A DNA stretch of 64,000 bases, taken from contig NZ_FWYF01000001.1 in NCBI RefSeq assembly GCF_900176375.1, positions 682,001 through 746,000 of the forward strand, read 5' to 3'. Both the position numbers and the translations under genes were made by a program. The notes under the pieces were generated by a model. It saw nothing but the letters and a program-made list of their open reading frames with translations, had not been told where the DNA came from and did not search any database. The DNA is from Reichenbachiella faecimaris (GTDB lineage Bacteria > Bacteroidota > Bacteroidia > Cytophagales > Cyclobacteriaceae). Numbering within the stretch: the first letter of the stretch is position 1; every line of letters begins with the position of its first letter. Shown here piece by piece: positions 1-9,636 of this stretch.

Positions 1-243
1 GAGGACTTTTCTCAAGTGAGAAATCGCCTGATTCAAAGCGTCATCTGCTCCGCCATAGTTATCCCAGACTTCATCAATGAGCTGTTCTCTAGAAACCACC
101 TGCGGGCTGTTGTTCATTAGAATTTGAAGCACATGCATGATTCGAGGTTCTACTTTTGTCCTATGCTTCACATGATCATCAGCCATAGTCATTACTTCGT
201 TCGTGTCTGGATAGATTTCAATATCGCTGGAAATCCTAATCAT
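1..243 (-). CDS. Winged-helix transcriptional regulator, partial (N-terminal 81 residues)
   Basis: Only the N-terminus is present; the gene runs off the left edge. The 81 visible codons fit an OmpR/ToxR-type winged-helix DNA-binding domain: a helix with 'RIMHVLQILM', then 'VVSREQLIDEVW' and the recognition-helix segment 'NQAISHLRKVL'. An in-frame stop lies just upstream of the ATG at 243, so the DNA-binding domain is at the extreme N-terminus with no receiver before it. That arrangement is typical of CadC/ToxR-like regulators, which have a membrane helix and periplasmic domain after the DNA-binding part, but that portion is outside the window. The domain call is fairly secure; the overall architecture is inferred. 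Confidence 0.8.
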   Translation of the reverse strand, partial: MIRISSDIEIYPDTNEVMTMADDHVKHRTKVEPRIMHVLQILMNNSPQVVSREQLIDEVWDNYGGADDALNQAISHLRKVL

Positions 244-376
244 ATCATTTTCTATTTACTTCCTCATAATTAAGTATTATTTAGCTGTCATTACCTAAAA
301 TAGAAAAACAAAAGGTTTTCTATAGGTTTTATCAAGTGCATTCTATCCGGCTAGTCGTACCTTTCCACAAAAAATA

Positions 377-1681
377 ATGAAACCGCTTATCATATTACTG
401 CTGGGTACTTACTGCTTACATGCCCAACATCTGACCGGACGATTTGAGGGGGCAGTAAGCAGAGAAGGTTCAATACAGCTCGTAAATTTTGATTTTTATG
501 TAGCCGAGGGCATGCAAAAAGCCACATACGAAATTCCTGAAATCGGATCATTTGATGTGCCCATAGATCGCATCGAATTAAAAAATGATACACTCCATAT
601 CAAATTTTATTACGGCAACTTCTTTTGTTTTGTCAACGAACAGCAAGAAGTCATCACGGGGATCAGTGAAAACTGGAATCCAAAAATTCGGCTGCATGTA
701 AAAAAGACAGCCACCAGAGAAAAACCTTACAAGAAAGAAGAAATATCATTCGCCAATGGAGCAATCCAATTGGCTGGTATGATTTACCAGCCAACGAAGC
801 CATTGGGTAAAACTACCAATTATGTGATATTGGTACATGGTTCGGGTGCTCAATATCGCTCGTCGCCTTATTATATTTCTCTGGGCTACCGATTGGCAAA
901 AAATGGTATAGGCGTTTTGCTCTATGATAAACGAGGTACAGGACATTCCATGGGAAATTTTGAAAATGCATCGATCGAAACCTTAGCAAATGACGCACTC
1001 GCTGCCCTGGACTACCTCGTCGGCAGAAAAGATTTTAAAACGGGTGAAATTGGTTTTCTTGGGACGAGCCAGGGTGGTTGGATAGCTCCCATGGCTGCAA
1101 ATAAAAGTAAGGATTGTGATTTTCTCATCTTAAATGTTGGACCCGCCGTATCCATGTTCCAGCAAGACATTCATCGAGTGGCAAACACCATGCAAGCGGA
1201 TGGATGGAAGCAAGTCGCAGTTGATTCAGCCATCACTTATACCGAACTTTATTTTCAATATGTAAAGGATAACTCCAAGAATACCTATGCCATTCTGGAT
1301 GCCTATTGGGATGATATAAAAAATAAAGATTGGGTGGAGTATGTTAACAGTCCTGAAGTAAAAGAAGATATCGACTGGTGGAGAAAGAATGATTACGATC
1401 CTGAAATGACCTTGAAAAACATCAAATGCAGAACGCTAAGTTTGTTTGCGGAGTTTGATCCATTGGTTCCGCCGAAAGAAAATACAGCGCTGATGCGCAC
1501 TTATTTGGACGATGCCCAGGTTAATTATGAAGTTAAAATAATTGAAGGTGCCATTCATGACATGAATACCTTTCAAGGTCTGAAAGGTGGTCAATGGAAT
1601 TGGCCCAAAGCCTATTGGGAATGGCGGAAGCAACCCGAACCCTTTCTGAAGCACATATTGCAATTCATAAATGGTGAGTAA
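377..1681 (+). CDS. Secreted alpha/beta hydrolase (serine esterase/peptidase type)
   Basis: A 434-aa protein with an N-terminal signal peptide (about residues 1-16, ending 'CLHAQ'). Residues 130-430 form an alpha/beta hydrolase domain: the oxyanion-hole segment 'ILVHGSGAQ', the nucleophile elbow 'GTSQGG' with Ser231, an acidic residue in 'AEFDPLVPP', and a histidine in 'EGAIHDM' near the C-terminus completing a likely Ser-Asp-His triad. The 100 residues before the hydrolase domain look like a beta-rich accessory domain, as in many Bacteroidota secreted esterases. The substrate is unknown. The gene stands alone, about 100 bp before hemE. A weak -7-like box (TACCTTTC) lies just upstream of the ATG. 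Confidence 0.85.
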   Translation: MKPLIILLLGTYCLHAQHLTGRFEGAVSREGSIQLVNFDFYVAEGMQKATYEIPEIGSFDVPIDRIELKNDTLHIKFYYGNFFCFVNEQQEVITGISENWNPKIRLHVKKTATREKPYKKEEISFANGAIQLAGMIYQPTKPLGKTTNYVILVHGSGAQYRSSPYYISLGYRLAKNGIGVLLYDKRGTGHSMGNFENASIETLANDALAALDYLVGRKDFKTGEIGFLGTSQGGWIAPMAANKSKDCDFLILNVGPAVSMFQQDIHRVANTMQADGWKQVAVDSAITYTELYFQYVKDNSKNTYAILDAYWDDIKNKDWVEYVNSPEVKEDIDWWRKNDYDPEMTLKNIKCRTLSLFAEFDPLVPPKENTALMRTYLDDAQVNYEVKIIEGAIHDMNTFQGLKGGQWNWPKAYWEWRKQPEPFLKHILQFINGE

Positions 1682-1758
1682 AAATAACATCCACTAGGAT
1701 TTTATTCAAAAAACTGCATTTCTTCGAATCATCTCATCCCATTTCTCCCGTCACCTAT

Positions 1759-1766
1759 TATCTTTG
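1759..1766 (+). promoter_or_regulatory. Putative -7 promoter box upstream of hemE
   Basis: TATCTTTG matches the Bacteroidota sigma-A -7 consensus TAnnTTTG and sits 22 bp before the hemE ATG at 1789. No clear -33 TTG is present at the usual distance. The short leader fits the ATG at 1789 rather than the TTG codon at 1780. Confidence 0.5.
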
Positions 1767-1788
1767 CGGCCTTATATAATTGTACCCT

Positions 1789-2820
1789 ATGCTATTACAA
1801 AACGACCTGCTACTGAGAGCTGCCCGTGGTGAAGAAACCGAAAGAGTACCTGTATGGCTGATGCGTCAGGCAGGGCGTATTCTTCCTGAATATCGCAAGG
1901 TACGAGAGAGCGTAAGTGGGTTTATTGAGTTGGCTACTACACCTGAACTGGCTGCTGAAGTCACGCTGCAGCCAGTAGATATATTGGGCGTAGATGCAGC
2001 AATTATCTTCTCCGATATTTTGGTTATTCCTGAGGCCATGGGTTTGCCCTATCAGATGATTGAGAAAAAAGGCCCATGGTTCGAAAATACGATCCAATCA
2101 GAAGCTGACCTTAAGAAAATCAGAATAGCAGATCCAGAAGTAGATTTGAATTATGTAGCTGAGGCGATCAAAATCACCAAAAGTGAATTGAACGGCCGCG
2201 TGCCTTTGATAGGATTTGCAGGCGCTCCCTGGACGATATTTTCCTATATGGTAGAAGGGGCAGGAAGCAAAACATTCTCCAAAGCCAAAAAAATGCTCTA
2301 CACGGAGCCAGCACTTTCGCACAAGCTACTAGATATGATCACGGAAAGCACCATCAAGTACCTGCAAATGCAGATCAAGTGTGGTGCCGATTTGGTGCAA
2401 ATATTTGACTCATGGGCTGGCATCCTCTCTCCAGCACAATACGAGGAATTTGGTTTGAAATACATCTCTAGAATCTGTGATGCCATAGATATCGTGCCTG
2501 TTACTGTATTTGCCAAGGGCGCCTATTTCGCGCGTAAGCAAATGGGACAGTTGAACTGTGAGACTATAGGCTTAGATTGGAATATGGCAGTAGCTCCTTC
2601 ACGTAGGTTGATCGGCCCAGACAAGACGCTTCAGGGTAATTTAGACCCTTGTGTGCTCTATGGTACTAATGCTGAAATTGAATTGCACACCATAGAAATG
2701 TTAGAAGCATTTGGTGGACATAGACACATTGCCAATTTGGGACATGGAGTATATCCTGACATCAGTCCTGAAAAGGTAAAGGTGTTTATTGAAACAGTTA
2801 AGCACTGGAAGGCTAGTTGA
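1789..2820 (+). CDS. hemE: Uroporphyrinogen decarboxylase
   Basis: A cytoplasmic haem-biosynthesis enzyme that decarboxylates the four acetate side chains of uroporphyrinogen III to give coproporphyrinogen III. The 343-aa product has the family signatures: '[16 protein letters not shown]' near the N-terminus (substrate-binding arginines), the active-site Asp in '[12 protein letters not shown]', and '[16 protein letters not shown]' in the middle. Length is normal for HemE. The ATG at 1789 is preferred over an in-frame TTG three codons upstream because it gives the conserved N-terminus and follows a -7 box. The stop overlaps the end of the convergent histidine kinase gene by 8 bp, leaving no room for a terminator between them. 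Confidence 0.97.
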   Translation: MLLQNDLLLRAARGEETERVPVWLMRQAGRILPEYRKVRESVSGFIELATTPELAAEVTLQPVDILGVDAAIIFSDILVIPEAMGLPYQMIEKKGPWFENTIQSEADLKKIRIADPEVDLNYVAEAIKITKSELNGRVPLIGFAGAPWTIFSYMVEGAGSKTFSKAKKMLYTEPALSHKLLDMITESTIKYLQMQIKCGADLVQIFDSWAGILSPAQYEEFGLKYISRICDAIDIVPVTVFAKGAYFARKQMGQLNCETIGLDWNMAVAPSRRLIGPDKTLQGNLDPCVLYGTNAEIELHTIEMLEAFGGHRHIANLGHGVYPDISPEKVKVFIETVKHWKAS

Positions 2821-5230
2821 TTTCCTTTTCTGAGGCTTCCTGCTTCTCTATATGCAATCTGATTTTATTGAAAAGATCGTCTGGATCGAAAGGTTTGGTG
2901 ATAAAATCATTCATGCCCGACTTGAACACACGATCACCTACGTCCAACATGACAGAAGCTGTCAAAGCCAGAATGGGTGTTTTGAAGCCTCTTTTTCTCA
3001 GTTCTTCTGAAGCTGTATACCCGTCCATTTCAGGCATTTGCAAATCCATCAATACCAGATCGTAAGTCTCTATGGCTGTCTTTTCCAGTGCCTCACGACC
3101 GTTTTCAGCCACATCTACTTTGATATCCCATCGCGACAAGAATTTCTTGGCCACCATTACATTCACTGGATTGTCCTCTACAAGCAAGATGCTCTTTCCT
3201 TCTAATTGATTATGCGTCTCTAATGTTTTTTCTGTCACTTTCTCCTGATTGTTGCTGATTGCAAATGTTTGAGTAAAATAAAATCTAGAACCTTGCCCAT
3301 CTACACTGAAAACATTAATCTTCGTGTTTTGCATGTCCAGTATCCGTTTGGTAATAGACAATCCCAAACCTGTCCCCCCGTACTCCCGAGTCGTAGAAGT
3401 TGAGGCTTGTGAGAAGCTATCAAAAATAGTTTTGAGTTTATCCTTAGGAATACCAATCCCAGAGTCCTCTACAGAAAACTTGATGGATACTCTTTTCTTT
3501 GTTTGCATGATGATATTCATGCTTAAAGTCACGCCTCCCTCATCAGTAAATTTTATGGCATTGCCAATCAAATTAGTGAGAATCTGACTCAGTCTTAAGC
3601 CATCACAAACAATGAAATTTGGAATATCTTCATCATATAAAAAATTCAAATAGATGTCCTTTTCCTTGGCTCTGGTATCAAATCCCTTGGTGATATTTTT
3701 TGCCATATCTACCACATTCACATCCACCTCTTCGAATTCGATTTTGCCAGCATCTAGTTTACTATAGTCCAGCACATCATTGATCAGTACGTGCAAATGT
3801 TCTGCCGAAAACTTCAATGTCTTAAGATCATCTGCATGCTGTTTTTTAGGTTTATCACCAATCAAATAATTGGTGAGCCCTATTACGGCATTTAGTGGTG
3901 TTCTGATTTCGTGAGAAATCATAGATAAAAAGTCCGATTGGGATCGTGCAGCAGATTCCGCTTTTTCTTTGGCTATCTCTATCTTCCTGTTGTATCTATA
4001 AAATAGAATGATAGACTGGAAGAAGAAAAATTGTTGATACCCTACAAAATAGAAAAGCATGGAGTTCTTCAACCACCCGAAATGTTCTAAAATCACTGCT
4101 CCCATCACTAAAAACAGCAAGAAAGAACTGACGAGTGACATGAGCGACCCCTCTCTTTTATTCATGACTGCCATGACATAAGTGTACATCATATACACAA
4201 AACCAATTAGCACTGTAACAGAATATGGCCCTACTAATGTGGTGAAGAATTTTACTGGGGCAAAAAGGGTCATTAAAACGAATGTGCCACTTATTATAGT
4301 TACTAATAACAAAAACAGTCTAGACGTTTCTCTTTTATATAAATAATAGGAATAATAGGAGAAGAAAAGCCCAGCCATAAACATGGTAATGTATTCCGCC
4401 TTGAGTGTGAGCAGCCAAGGCAATTCTGGGTACAGAGAGTGCAACGTATAACTTCCAGAGCCTATAGATCTATAACTATAAAACAGGCAGAACAATGAAT
4501 AATACAGAATTTGCTTTTCGTGACGACCAAACCAAAATAGCACCATAAAAAAGAGCCCTATAAAAAACAAACTCGAAGACATGATGAGATCAAAAGCCCG
4601 TTCTCGGCCTTCAATCGTCTGCATTTTTACTTTTTCTCCTAATTTGATGTCATAGAAACTTCCACCCCGCGAATGCTCAAAATTTGAGATTTGCAAAACC
4701 ACTTCTAGTGTGTCAGAAGTAACCTTAAACTCACGGGTCATGTATTGCCAATGTGGTTTTGATGTATGCTCTGATGCACCCACCTGCCCATTAGAACCAA
4801 TGTATTCTCCATTGAGAAAGAGTAGATAAGAAGAATAAAAGTGAGGTATGGTAATCGCTAGTTCTGGCGTGACTGAGTTGACCACTACTTGCAGGCGCTG
4901 TGTAGCATAGCCTTCTGAGCTAACTGTGTCTCCATTCACCACATCACCTTTCCACAACTTGGGGAATTCGCGATAAACTGGAGAAATTTTCATGGAGTCA
5001 AAATCGGCTGGATATAAAATCCTTTCCCAATAAAACTCCCATTCTCCTGCAAGAGAAATGGGTTGATTTTTCTGAAATTGCCAGGTTCTTAAATCCAAAA
5101 CCCCCTGTTTCGCCTTGGGCAATTCTTGTGCATCAGAAGCCCAAAAACTGAGCATCAGCAAGCCAAGAATCAAGTGCTTTAGTGGGCTTGGTGTGGCAAA
5201 ATGAAATGTAAAACTCCAGGCTGAATTCAT
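2813..5230 (-). CDS. 7TMR-DISM hybrid histidine kinase
   Basis: An 805-aa membrane sensor kinase. Order of parts: signal sequence (about 1-35); an extracellular jelly-roll DISM domain (about 45-190, carbohydrate-binding-like in this family); seven hydrophobic segments (about 215-420); a HisKA domain with phospho-acceptor His440 in '[13 protein letters not shown]'; a HATPase domain ('NLIGNAIKF', 'DSGIGIP', 'GGTGLGLSI'); and a C-terminal receiver with Asp729 in '[11 protein letters not shown]'. The fused receiver implies phosphotransfer within the protein, probably on to a separate Hpt or response regulator, since no DNA-binding output is present. The ligand is unknown. Its 3' end overlaps that of convergent hemE by 8 bp. 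Confidence 0.93.
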   Translation of the reverse strand: MNSAWSFTFHFATPSPLKHLILGLLMLSFWASDAQELPKAKQGVLDLRTWQFQKNQPISLAGEWEFYWERILYPADFDSMKISPVYREFPKLWKGDVVNGDTVSSEGYATQRLQVVVNSVTPELAITIPHFYSSYLLFLNGEYIGSNGQVGASEHTSKPHWQYMTREFKVTSDTLEVVLQISNFEHSRGGSFYDIKLGEKVKMQTIEGRERAFDLIMSSSLFFIGLFFMVLFWFGRHEKQILYYSLFCLFYSYRSIGSGSYTLHSLYPELPWLLTLKAEYITMFMAGLFFSYYSYYLYKRETSRLFLLLVTIISGTFVLMTLFAPVKFFTTLVGPYSVTVLIGFVYMMYTYVMAVMNKREGSLMSLVSSFLLFLVMGAVILEHFGWLKNSMLFYFVGYQQFFFFQSIILFYRYNRKIEIAKEKAESAARSQSDFLSMISHEIRTPLNAVIGLTNYLIGDKPKKQHADDLKTLKFSAEHLHVLINDVLDYSKLDAGKIEFEEVDVNVVDMAKNITKGFDTRAKEKDIYLNFLYDEDIPNFIVCDGLRLSQILTNLIGNAIKFTDEGGVTLSMNIIMQTKKRVSIKFSVEDSGIGIPKDKLKTIFDSFSQASTSTTREYGGTGLGLSITKRILDMQNTKINVFSVDGQGSRFYFTQTFAISNNQEKVTEKTLETHNQLEGKSILLVEDNPVNVMVAKKFLSRWDIKVDVAENGREALEKTAIETYDLVLMDLQMPEMDGYTASEELRKRGFKTPILALTASVMLDVGDRVFKSGMNDFITKPFDPDDLFNKIRLHIEKQEASEKEIN

Positions 5231-5272
5231 TGAGAGATAAAACTAACTAAATCAGCCGATATAAGAGAAAGA

Positions 5273-5306
5273 AAAAGAGGATTGCTAGCTTAAGCAACCC
5301 TCTTTT
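5273..5306 (-). terminator. Rho-independent terminator after the aminotransferase gene
   Basis: A 14-bp stem with one mismatch and a 6-nt loop (arms 5273-5286 and 5293-5306). On the minus strand it is followed by a T-rich run, and it lies 10 bp after the stop codon of the aminotransferase gene. Confidence 0.75.
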
Positions 5307-5316
5307 AACGTTAGTT

Positions 5317-6510
5317 TTAGCTTAGTTTAGCTAGTGTTTCTTTTACTCTCTTGAGTGCTTCTTTTAAGTTTTCTTCAGAAGCTGCATAAGACAAACGGAT
5401 GCAATCTGGATCACCAAATGCCTCACCAGTCACTAAGGATACATGTGCATTTTCCAAAAGATACAAGCAAAGATCACTGGCATTTTTGATCGTGTTGGTA
5501 CCATTAGACTTTCCAAAATAGCTACTTACATCCGGGAAGAAATAAAAAGCTCCCTCTGGCATATTGGTCTTTACACCAGGGATATCGTTTAGCAACCCAA
5601 ACACCAACTCTCTGCGCTTACCATACTGTTCTGTCATGGCCTTAGTGGGTCCCAAATCACTAGTCAAAGCAGTTAAAGTTGCTCTTTGAGCAATGCTACA
5701 GTTAGCAGAAGTCACTTGACCTTGAATTTTAGAACATGCCTTGGCAATCCAGGTAGGCGCACCAATATATCCTACTCTCCACCCTGTCATGGCAAATCCT
5801 TTTGCCATGCCATTGATGGTAACCGTTTGATCCAACATGCCCGGCAAAGCACCTATACTGGCGTGAGCGCCAGAAAAATTGATATGCTCATATATCTCAT
5901 CAGAGATCACTATCACGGAGGTGTCTCTCAATACATCTGCTATTGCAGATAGCTCCTCTTCTGTAAATACAGATCCTGTAGGATTACATGGAGAAGAAAA
6001 TATGATTGCTTTTGTCTTATCAGTCAAAGCCGCCTTCACTTGCTCTGCAGTAGCTTTGAAATCATTTTCAATACCACCCTTCACCAATACTGGCGTACCC
6101 TCTGCCAACTCAATAGCAGCTGTGTAACTTACCCAATATGGGGAAAGTACAATCACTTCATCACCTGGGTTCACCAATGCCATCATCACGTTTACAATCG
6201 ACTGTTTGGCTCCATTAGATACGACGATCTGATCAGCTGTGTAGTTCAGGCCATTTTCGTTCTTGAATTTTTCAGCTATGGCTTGTCTCAAATCTGCATA
6301 TCCATTTACAGGAGGATAAGCAAAATATTTTTCAGAATCAATGGCTTCCTTGGCTCCTTCTTGGATGTGTTTAGGCGTTTTGAAATCTGGTTCTCCCAGA
6401 CTTAAACTGATCACATCTATTCCATTTTCTTTGAATTCTCTAGCTTTAGCAGCCATCGCCAGCGTGGCAGACTCTGCCATGTTTTTGATCCTATCCGATA
6501 AGTGTTCCAT
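5317..6510 (-). CDS. Class I/II pyridoxal-phosphate aminotransferase, aspartate aminotransferase type
   Basis: A 397-aa fold-type I PLP enzyme that transfers an amino group between aspartate (or a related amino acid) and 2-oxoglutarate. Features: 'LSLGEPDFKTP' near the N-terminus, 'SSPCNPTGSV' and 'ISDEIYEHI' for cofactor contacts, the Schiff-base Lys237 in 'MAKGFAMTGWRVGY', and a C-terminal 'CIRLSYAAS' with the carboxylate-binding Arg. It resembles the Ib subgroup (AspC/AspB of Bacillus and Thermus), whose members may also use prephenate or other substrates. The ATG at 6510 is chosen over an upstream in-frame GTG at 6567, because a -7 box lies between them and the extra residues are not family-like. 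Confidence 0.93.
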   Translation of the reverse strand: MEHLSDRIKNMAESATLAMAAKAREFKENGIDVISLSLGEPDFKTPKHIQEGAKEAIDSEKYFAYPPVNGYADLRQAIAEKFKNENGLNYTADQIVVSNGAKQSIVNVMMALVNPGDEVIVLSPYWVSYTAAIELAEGTPVLVKGGIENDFKATAEQVKAALTDKTKAIIFSSPCNPTGSVFTEEELSAIADVLRDTSVIVISDEIYEHINFSGAHASIGALPGMLDQTVTINGMAKGFAMTGWRVGYIGAPTWIAKACSKIQGQVTSANCSIAQRATLTALTSDLGPTKAMTEQYGKRRELVFGLLNDIPGVKTNMPEGAFYFFPDVSSYFGKSNGTNTIKNASDLCLYLLENAHVSLVTGEAFGDPDCIRLSYAASEENLKEALKRVKETLAKLS

Positions 6511-6536
6511 TGATTGATTTTCTTGAAATAATATGG

Positions 6537-6544
6537 CAAAAGTA
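6537..6544 (-). promoter_or_regulatory. Putative -7 promoter box of the aminotransferase gene
   Basis: On the minus strand this reads TACTTTTG, a match to TAnnTTTG, 26 bp upstream of the ATG at 6510. It lies downstream of the in-frame GTG at 6567, which argues against that longer start. Confidence 0.5.
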
Positions 6545-6706
6545 GATAAGCTCTCAGCCAATCGCACAGCAATCAGATTAAAAATTTTAACAACTACATT
6601 AAAATATGTTCAAAAAACTACTGATTTACTGCATTCAGTTCCAAAGATATAGGGATTCCTCTACGAGATTCGAAAAGGACAACTCTTTAAAAAAGAGAAC
6701 AATTTG

Positions 6707-7324
6707 CTAAATATGTCCTGAAGTATAATTGGTTCGAGTGACTATGCTACGCCCCAAAGTGACTTCATCTGCATACTCCAACTCACCCCCTACTGGTATT
6801 CCTCTAGCTATAGTGGTGATTTTCACTCCAGTCTTCTCCAGCTTTCTGGAAAGATAAAAACAAGTGGTGTCTCCTTCCATAGTAGCACTCAGCGCCAATA
6901 TCACTTCTTTCACTTCTCCTGCGGATGCATTTATTCGTTCTACCAAAGAGTCTATGTGTAAATTTTCAGGGCCTATTCCTTCTATAGGAGAGATCACACC
7001 TCCTAACACATGAAACATTCCTTGATATTGCCCAGTACTTCTAATCGCCAATAAATCCGGAGTATCCACTACCACACATATCACGGACAAGTCTCTACTT
7101 ATGGTACGACAGGTACAATCCGTGGTATGAGAGATCACATGGCAGGTGCCACAGTATTTGGTTTCTTTTCTTAGTCGTATAAGTGCGGCTGATAGGTTTT
7201 CCGTGGTAGCTTCCTGCTCTTTGAGCAAATGAAGGGCAAGTCTAAGTGCTGTTTTTTTACCAATACCAGGTAGTTTGGAAATTTCCTTTACCGCCTCTTC
7301 AATCAATTCACTTGGAAATTCCAT
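6707..7324 (-). CDS. recR: Recombination mediator protein RecR
   Basis: A 205-aa cytoplasmic protein that, with RecO (and RecF), helps load RecA onto single-stranded DNA at gaps. It shows the standard RecR plan: an N-terminal helix-hairpin-helix ('KLPGIGKKTALRLALHLL', residues 18-35), a Cys4 zinc finger (Cys58, 61, 70, 72), a Toprim domain beginning 'ICVVVDTPDLLAI', and a C-terminal region containing 'GIPVGGELEYADEVTLGRS'. Length is normal. It starts 8 bp after the clpS stop and is probably co-transcribed with clpS. Confidence 0.97.
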   Translation of the reverse strand: MEFPSELIEEAVKEISKLPGIGKKTALRLALHLLKEQEATTENLSAALIRLRKETKYCGTCHVISHTTDCTCRTISRDLSVICVVVDTPDLLAIRSTGQYQGMFHVLGGVISPIEGIGPENLHIDSLVERINASAGEVKEVILALSATMEGDTTCFYLSRKLEKTGVKITTIARGIPVGGELEYADEVTLGRSIVTRTNYTSGHI

Positions 7325-7332
7325 TCAGTTAT

Positions 7333-7614
7333 TTAATTAATCACTGCGTTTATTCCAGCATCTAGTATGCCTTCCTTCATTGGTTTGAGCTTCTCATAGG
7401 TACCCTTCTTCACCTGACATTTGCCATTAAAGTGAATGATATAGGTGCACTGCTCGGCCTGTACCCTTTCGTGCTTGCACACTTTAATCAGTGTATCAAT
7501 TACATGATCAAATGAGTTGACCTCATCATTAAAAACTACAAGGGTTCTACCTTCGTCTTCCTTCTCATCCTCCAATACATCTACTAGCTCTTCTTCCTCA
7601 AATTGCCAAGACAT
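7333..7614 (-). CDS. clpS: ATP-dependent Clp protease adaptor ClpS
   Basis: A 93-aa adaptor that binds the N-domain of the Clp ATPase and delivers N-degron substrates. The core contains 'VVFNDEVNSFDHVIDTLIKVC', followed by a Gln/Cys-rich helix ('ERVQAEQCTYIIHFNGKC') and 'GTYEKLKPMKEGILDAGI', matching ClpS of Bacteroidota. The acidic first 30 residues correspond to the flexible N-terminal tail. The ATG at 7614 is chosen; 15 further in-frame codons run upstream, but the promoter-like box at 7667-7674 would leave almost no leader for that longer form. recR follows at 8 bp. Confidence 0.93.
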   Translation of the reverse strand: MSWQFEEEELVDVLEDEKEDEGRTLVVFNDEVNSFDHVIDTLIKVCKHERVQAEQCTYIIHFNGKCQVKKGTYEKLKPMKEGILDAGINAVIN

Positions 7615-7666
7615 AATTATTCCTTTTTTATGCTGTTTGCAATAATAATTGCGTTTCAAATTTCAA

Positions 7667-7693
7667 CAAAGATAATTATTGTAAAATTCCCAA
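7667..7693 (-). promoter_or_regulatory. Putative promoter of the clpS-recR operon
   Basis: On the minus strand a TTG (7691-7693) is followed after 16 bp by TATCTTTG (7667-7674), a good match to the Bacteroidota -33/-7 pattern although the spacer is slightly short. The clpS ATG lies 52 bp downstream of the -7 box. Confidence 0.5.
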
Positions 7694-7723
7694 GATGGAA
7701 TCGTCATTAAAAACGTGAGGTGA

Positions 7724-7731
7724 TAAATTTG
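7724..7731 (+). promoter_or_regulatory. Putative -7 box of the NlpC/P60 gene
   Basis: TAAATTTG matches TAnnTTTG and lies 36 bp upstream of the ATG at 7768. No convincing -33 element is seen. It diverges from the clpS promoter within the same short intergenic region. Confidence 0.35.
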
Positions 7732-7767
7732 GCATTATTACTGATTGACAGGAAACAAATTTAAAAT

Positions 7768-8241
7768 ATGCAAAAAACAAGCTGGATACTTCTGGTACTT
7801 CTCCTCCTCCTTGCAGGTGGTGCTGACGCTCAGAAGAAGAAAAGAAAAAGAGCACAAGACATTCAAAAAGTAATAGATACGGCCTATACCTACAAAGGCA
7901 CTCCATACAGATATGGTGGCACCTCCAAGGCTGGCATAGATTGTTCTGCCCTGATGCAAAACTCTTATGCACGTGCTGGCTACCAAATACCACGTACGGC
8001 CAAATCACAATCAAAATACGGAAAAAAAGTTGGCTGGGGAGGAATAAAGCAAGGTGACATTGTTTTCTTCAAGTTCAAGGCAAAGAGAGAAAAATGGTAC
8101 CACAGCGGCATGATCACCTCTGTCTCAAACGATGGTATTTATTTTATTCATGCTTCTACTTCACAGGGAGTCATTGTATCTGATCTCAATGCTGACTATT
8201 ACAAAAAAAATGTAAAGGCATTCAGAAGAGTAATTAATTAG
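7768..8241 (+). CDS. Secreted C40 (NlpC/P60) peptidase
   Basis: A 157-aa exported cysteine peptidase of the NlpC/P60 family, which usually cuts the D-Glu/meso-DAP stem peptides of peptidoglycan. There is a signal peptide (about 1-22, ending 'GGADAQ'), a short basic linker, then the catalytic domain with Cys59 in 'GIDCSALM', His112 in 'YHSGMI' and His128 in 'FIHAS' as the likely triad. There is no SH3 or LysM cell-wall-binding domain, so this is a minimal single-domain form (like Spr/NlpC). Cutting specificity cannot be assigned from the sequence. It is transcribed divergently from clpS. Confidence 0.92.
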   Translation: MQKTSWILLVLLLLLAGGADAQKKKRKRAQDIQKVIDTAYTYKGTPYRYGGTSKAGIDCSALMQNSYARAGYQIPRTAKSQSKYGKKVGWGGIKQGDIVFFKFKAKREKWYHSGMITSVSNDGIYFIHASTSQGVIVSDLNADYYKKNVKAFRRVIN

Positions 8242-8365
8242 ATAAGTTGGCTGTAGAGGACTGTAAATGGCTTAGTTGTGACTGACGAAAAAAGTGATCG
8301 ACGGTTGAAAAGGATTTACAAAAAATTCTTTAAGAACTTCAAATAAGCGAAAAACCTTTCCTTTC

Positions 8366-9277
8366 TCATTCTATTCGACATTTAATTTCTTCTATGATGG
8401 CATCCAATTGATCAGGCTTAAACCATTGAATTTCTGAGTCCTTTCGAAACCAGGTCATTTGACGTTTGGCATATCTTCTTGAATTTCGCTTGAGTAGTCT
8501 AATCGCCTCCTGCTTCTCATACCCACCTTCTAAAAAGTCAAAAATTTCCTTGTAGCCCACGGTCTGCAAAGCATTCTTATTTTTTTGTGGATAAAGCGAT
8601 TGAGCTTCATCAAACAACCCCTTCTCAATCATCAAATCCATGCGACGATCAATCCGCTCATAGAGTTCCGCGCGATCCATTTCCAATCCTATTTTCAAAA
8701 TATCAAATGCATGTTCCTTTTTGCTACTTCCTCGTCGAAATTGTGAATAGGGTAGACCAGTAGAACGTGTAACTTCCAACCCACGGATCACTCGTTGAGG
8801 ATTTTTTCGATCCACTTGTTCATAATATACAGGATCGCTATTTTTTAACTCTAAAAGCAAAGCCTCCAATCCTTCACCTTCCAGCTGTTTATTTAGTTCA
8901 GATCTTAGCACAGGGTCAGTTTCAGGCATTTCGTCTAAACCTTCACAAAAAGCCTTTACATATAAGCCTGAACCACCTACCATAAATTGAACTTGGTTTT
9001 TCTGAAAGAGATTTTTTAATAATTCTTCTGCTCCCTGGGCAAAGGCGCCTGCATCATAATCCTGGTCTATAGAATGTGAATTCACAAAGTGATGAGGCAC
9101 CTGTTTCATTTCTTCTTCACTTGGTTTTGCTGTCCCAATTTCCATTTCTCGGTAAAATTGTCTGGAATCAGAAGAAATAATCTCTCCTTTGAAATACTGA
9201 GCCAAAGCAATAGTAATTGCCGTTTTTCCAACTGCTGTTGGCCCTACTACTACTACCAAAAGATCCTTCTTGCTCAT
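8366..9277 (-). CDS. miaA: tRNA dimethylallyltransferase
   Basis: A 303-aa enzyme that adds a dimethylallyl group to N6 of A37 in tRNAs reading UNN codons. Visible signatures are the P-loop 'GPTAVGKT' (residues 12-19), 'SSDSRQFYREMEIGTAKP' (substrate and metal contacts), 'DRKNPQRVIRGLEV', and 'QTVGYKEIFDFLEG' with the following 'RRYAKRQMTWFRKD', all standard for MiaA. Length is normal. It is transcribed alone; a short hairpin (arms 9320-9325 and 9331-9336) lies upstream in the divergent intergenic region. Confidence 0.97.
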   Translation of the reverse strand: MSKKDLLVVVVGPTAVGKTAITIALAQYFKGEIISSDSRQFYREMEIGTAKPSEEEMKQVPHHFVNSHSIDQDYDAGAFAQGAEELLKNLFQKNQVQFMVGGSGLYVKAFCEGLDEMPETDPVLRSELNKQLEGEGLEALLLELKNSDPVYYEQVDRKNPQRVIRGLEVTRSTGLPYSQFRRGSSKKEHAFDILKIGLEMDRAELYERIDRRMDLMIEKGLFDEAQSLYPQKNKNALQTVGYKEIFDFLEGGYEKQEAIRLLKRNSRRYAKRQMTWFRKDSEIQWFKPDQLDAIIEEIKCRIE

Positions 9278-9350
9278 GAGTCAAAGATAATCGAAGCAAT
9301 CATGCATGAAATAAAAAAACACCTAATAAATAGGTGAAATAAATGCCAGA

Positions 9351-9605
9351 ATGAAACATAAGATAATCAAACAATTTTCGAATTATATTCATATTTTAAA
9401 CCTAAAAGAATATATTAGCCGACAGGTTATTAGGTATGCTTTGTACAAAAAATTATTAATCAGTCAAGCAGCAGACGGAGAAAAATATTTGTACTATGTG
9501 AAAAGGTTGAATTCTGACTTAGGTCAGCCCTCCTTGTCTGTACCCAAACCTCAAACGATAATAAGCAACTTAATCGGCAAATCGGACGGTAACAAAACCA
9601 GCTAA
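9351..9605 (+). CDS. Small hypothetical protein upstream of the SiaC-like gene
   Basis: An 84-codon open frame starting with ATG, rich in Lys, Ile and Tyr (predicted basic), with no signal peptide, membrane helix or motif I recognise. It ends 31 bp before the ATG of the SiaC-like gene and has the same orientation, so the two could be co-transcribed. No ribosome-binding site is evident, which is usual here. It may be a real small gene or simply an open stretch of leader; coding status is uncertain. Confidence 0.35.
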   Translation: MKHKIIKQFSNYIHILNLKEYISRQVIRYALYKKLLISQAADGEKYLYYVKRLNSDLGQPSLSVPKPQTIISNLIGKSDGNKTS

Positions 9606-9636
9606 TCCGTTTGTGAGAATAGAAGATGGAGGATTT

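Noticed and set aside
6511-6567. Upstream GTG start adding 19 residues to the aminotransferase
   Set aside because: The added residues are not typical of the family, and a -7 promoter box lies between the GTG and the ATG at 6510.
7676-8014. 112-codon minus-strand open frame covering the NlpC/P60 gene
   Set aside because: It lies antisense to a clear C40 peptidase gene with signal peptide and catalytic residues, and its composition is shadow-like.
9320-9336. Small hairpin upstream of miaA as a terminator
   Set aside because: Only 6 bp of stem, A/T-rich, and in a divergent promoter region where a terminator is not expected.
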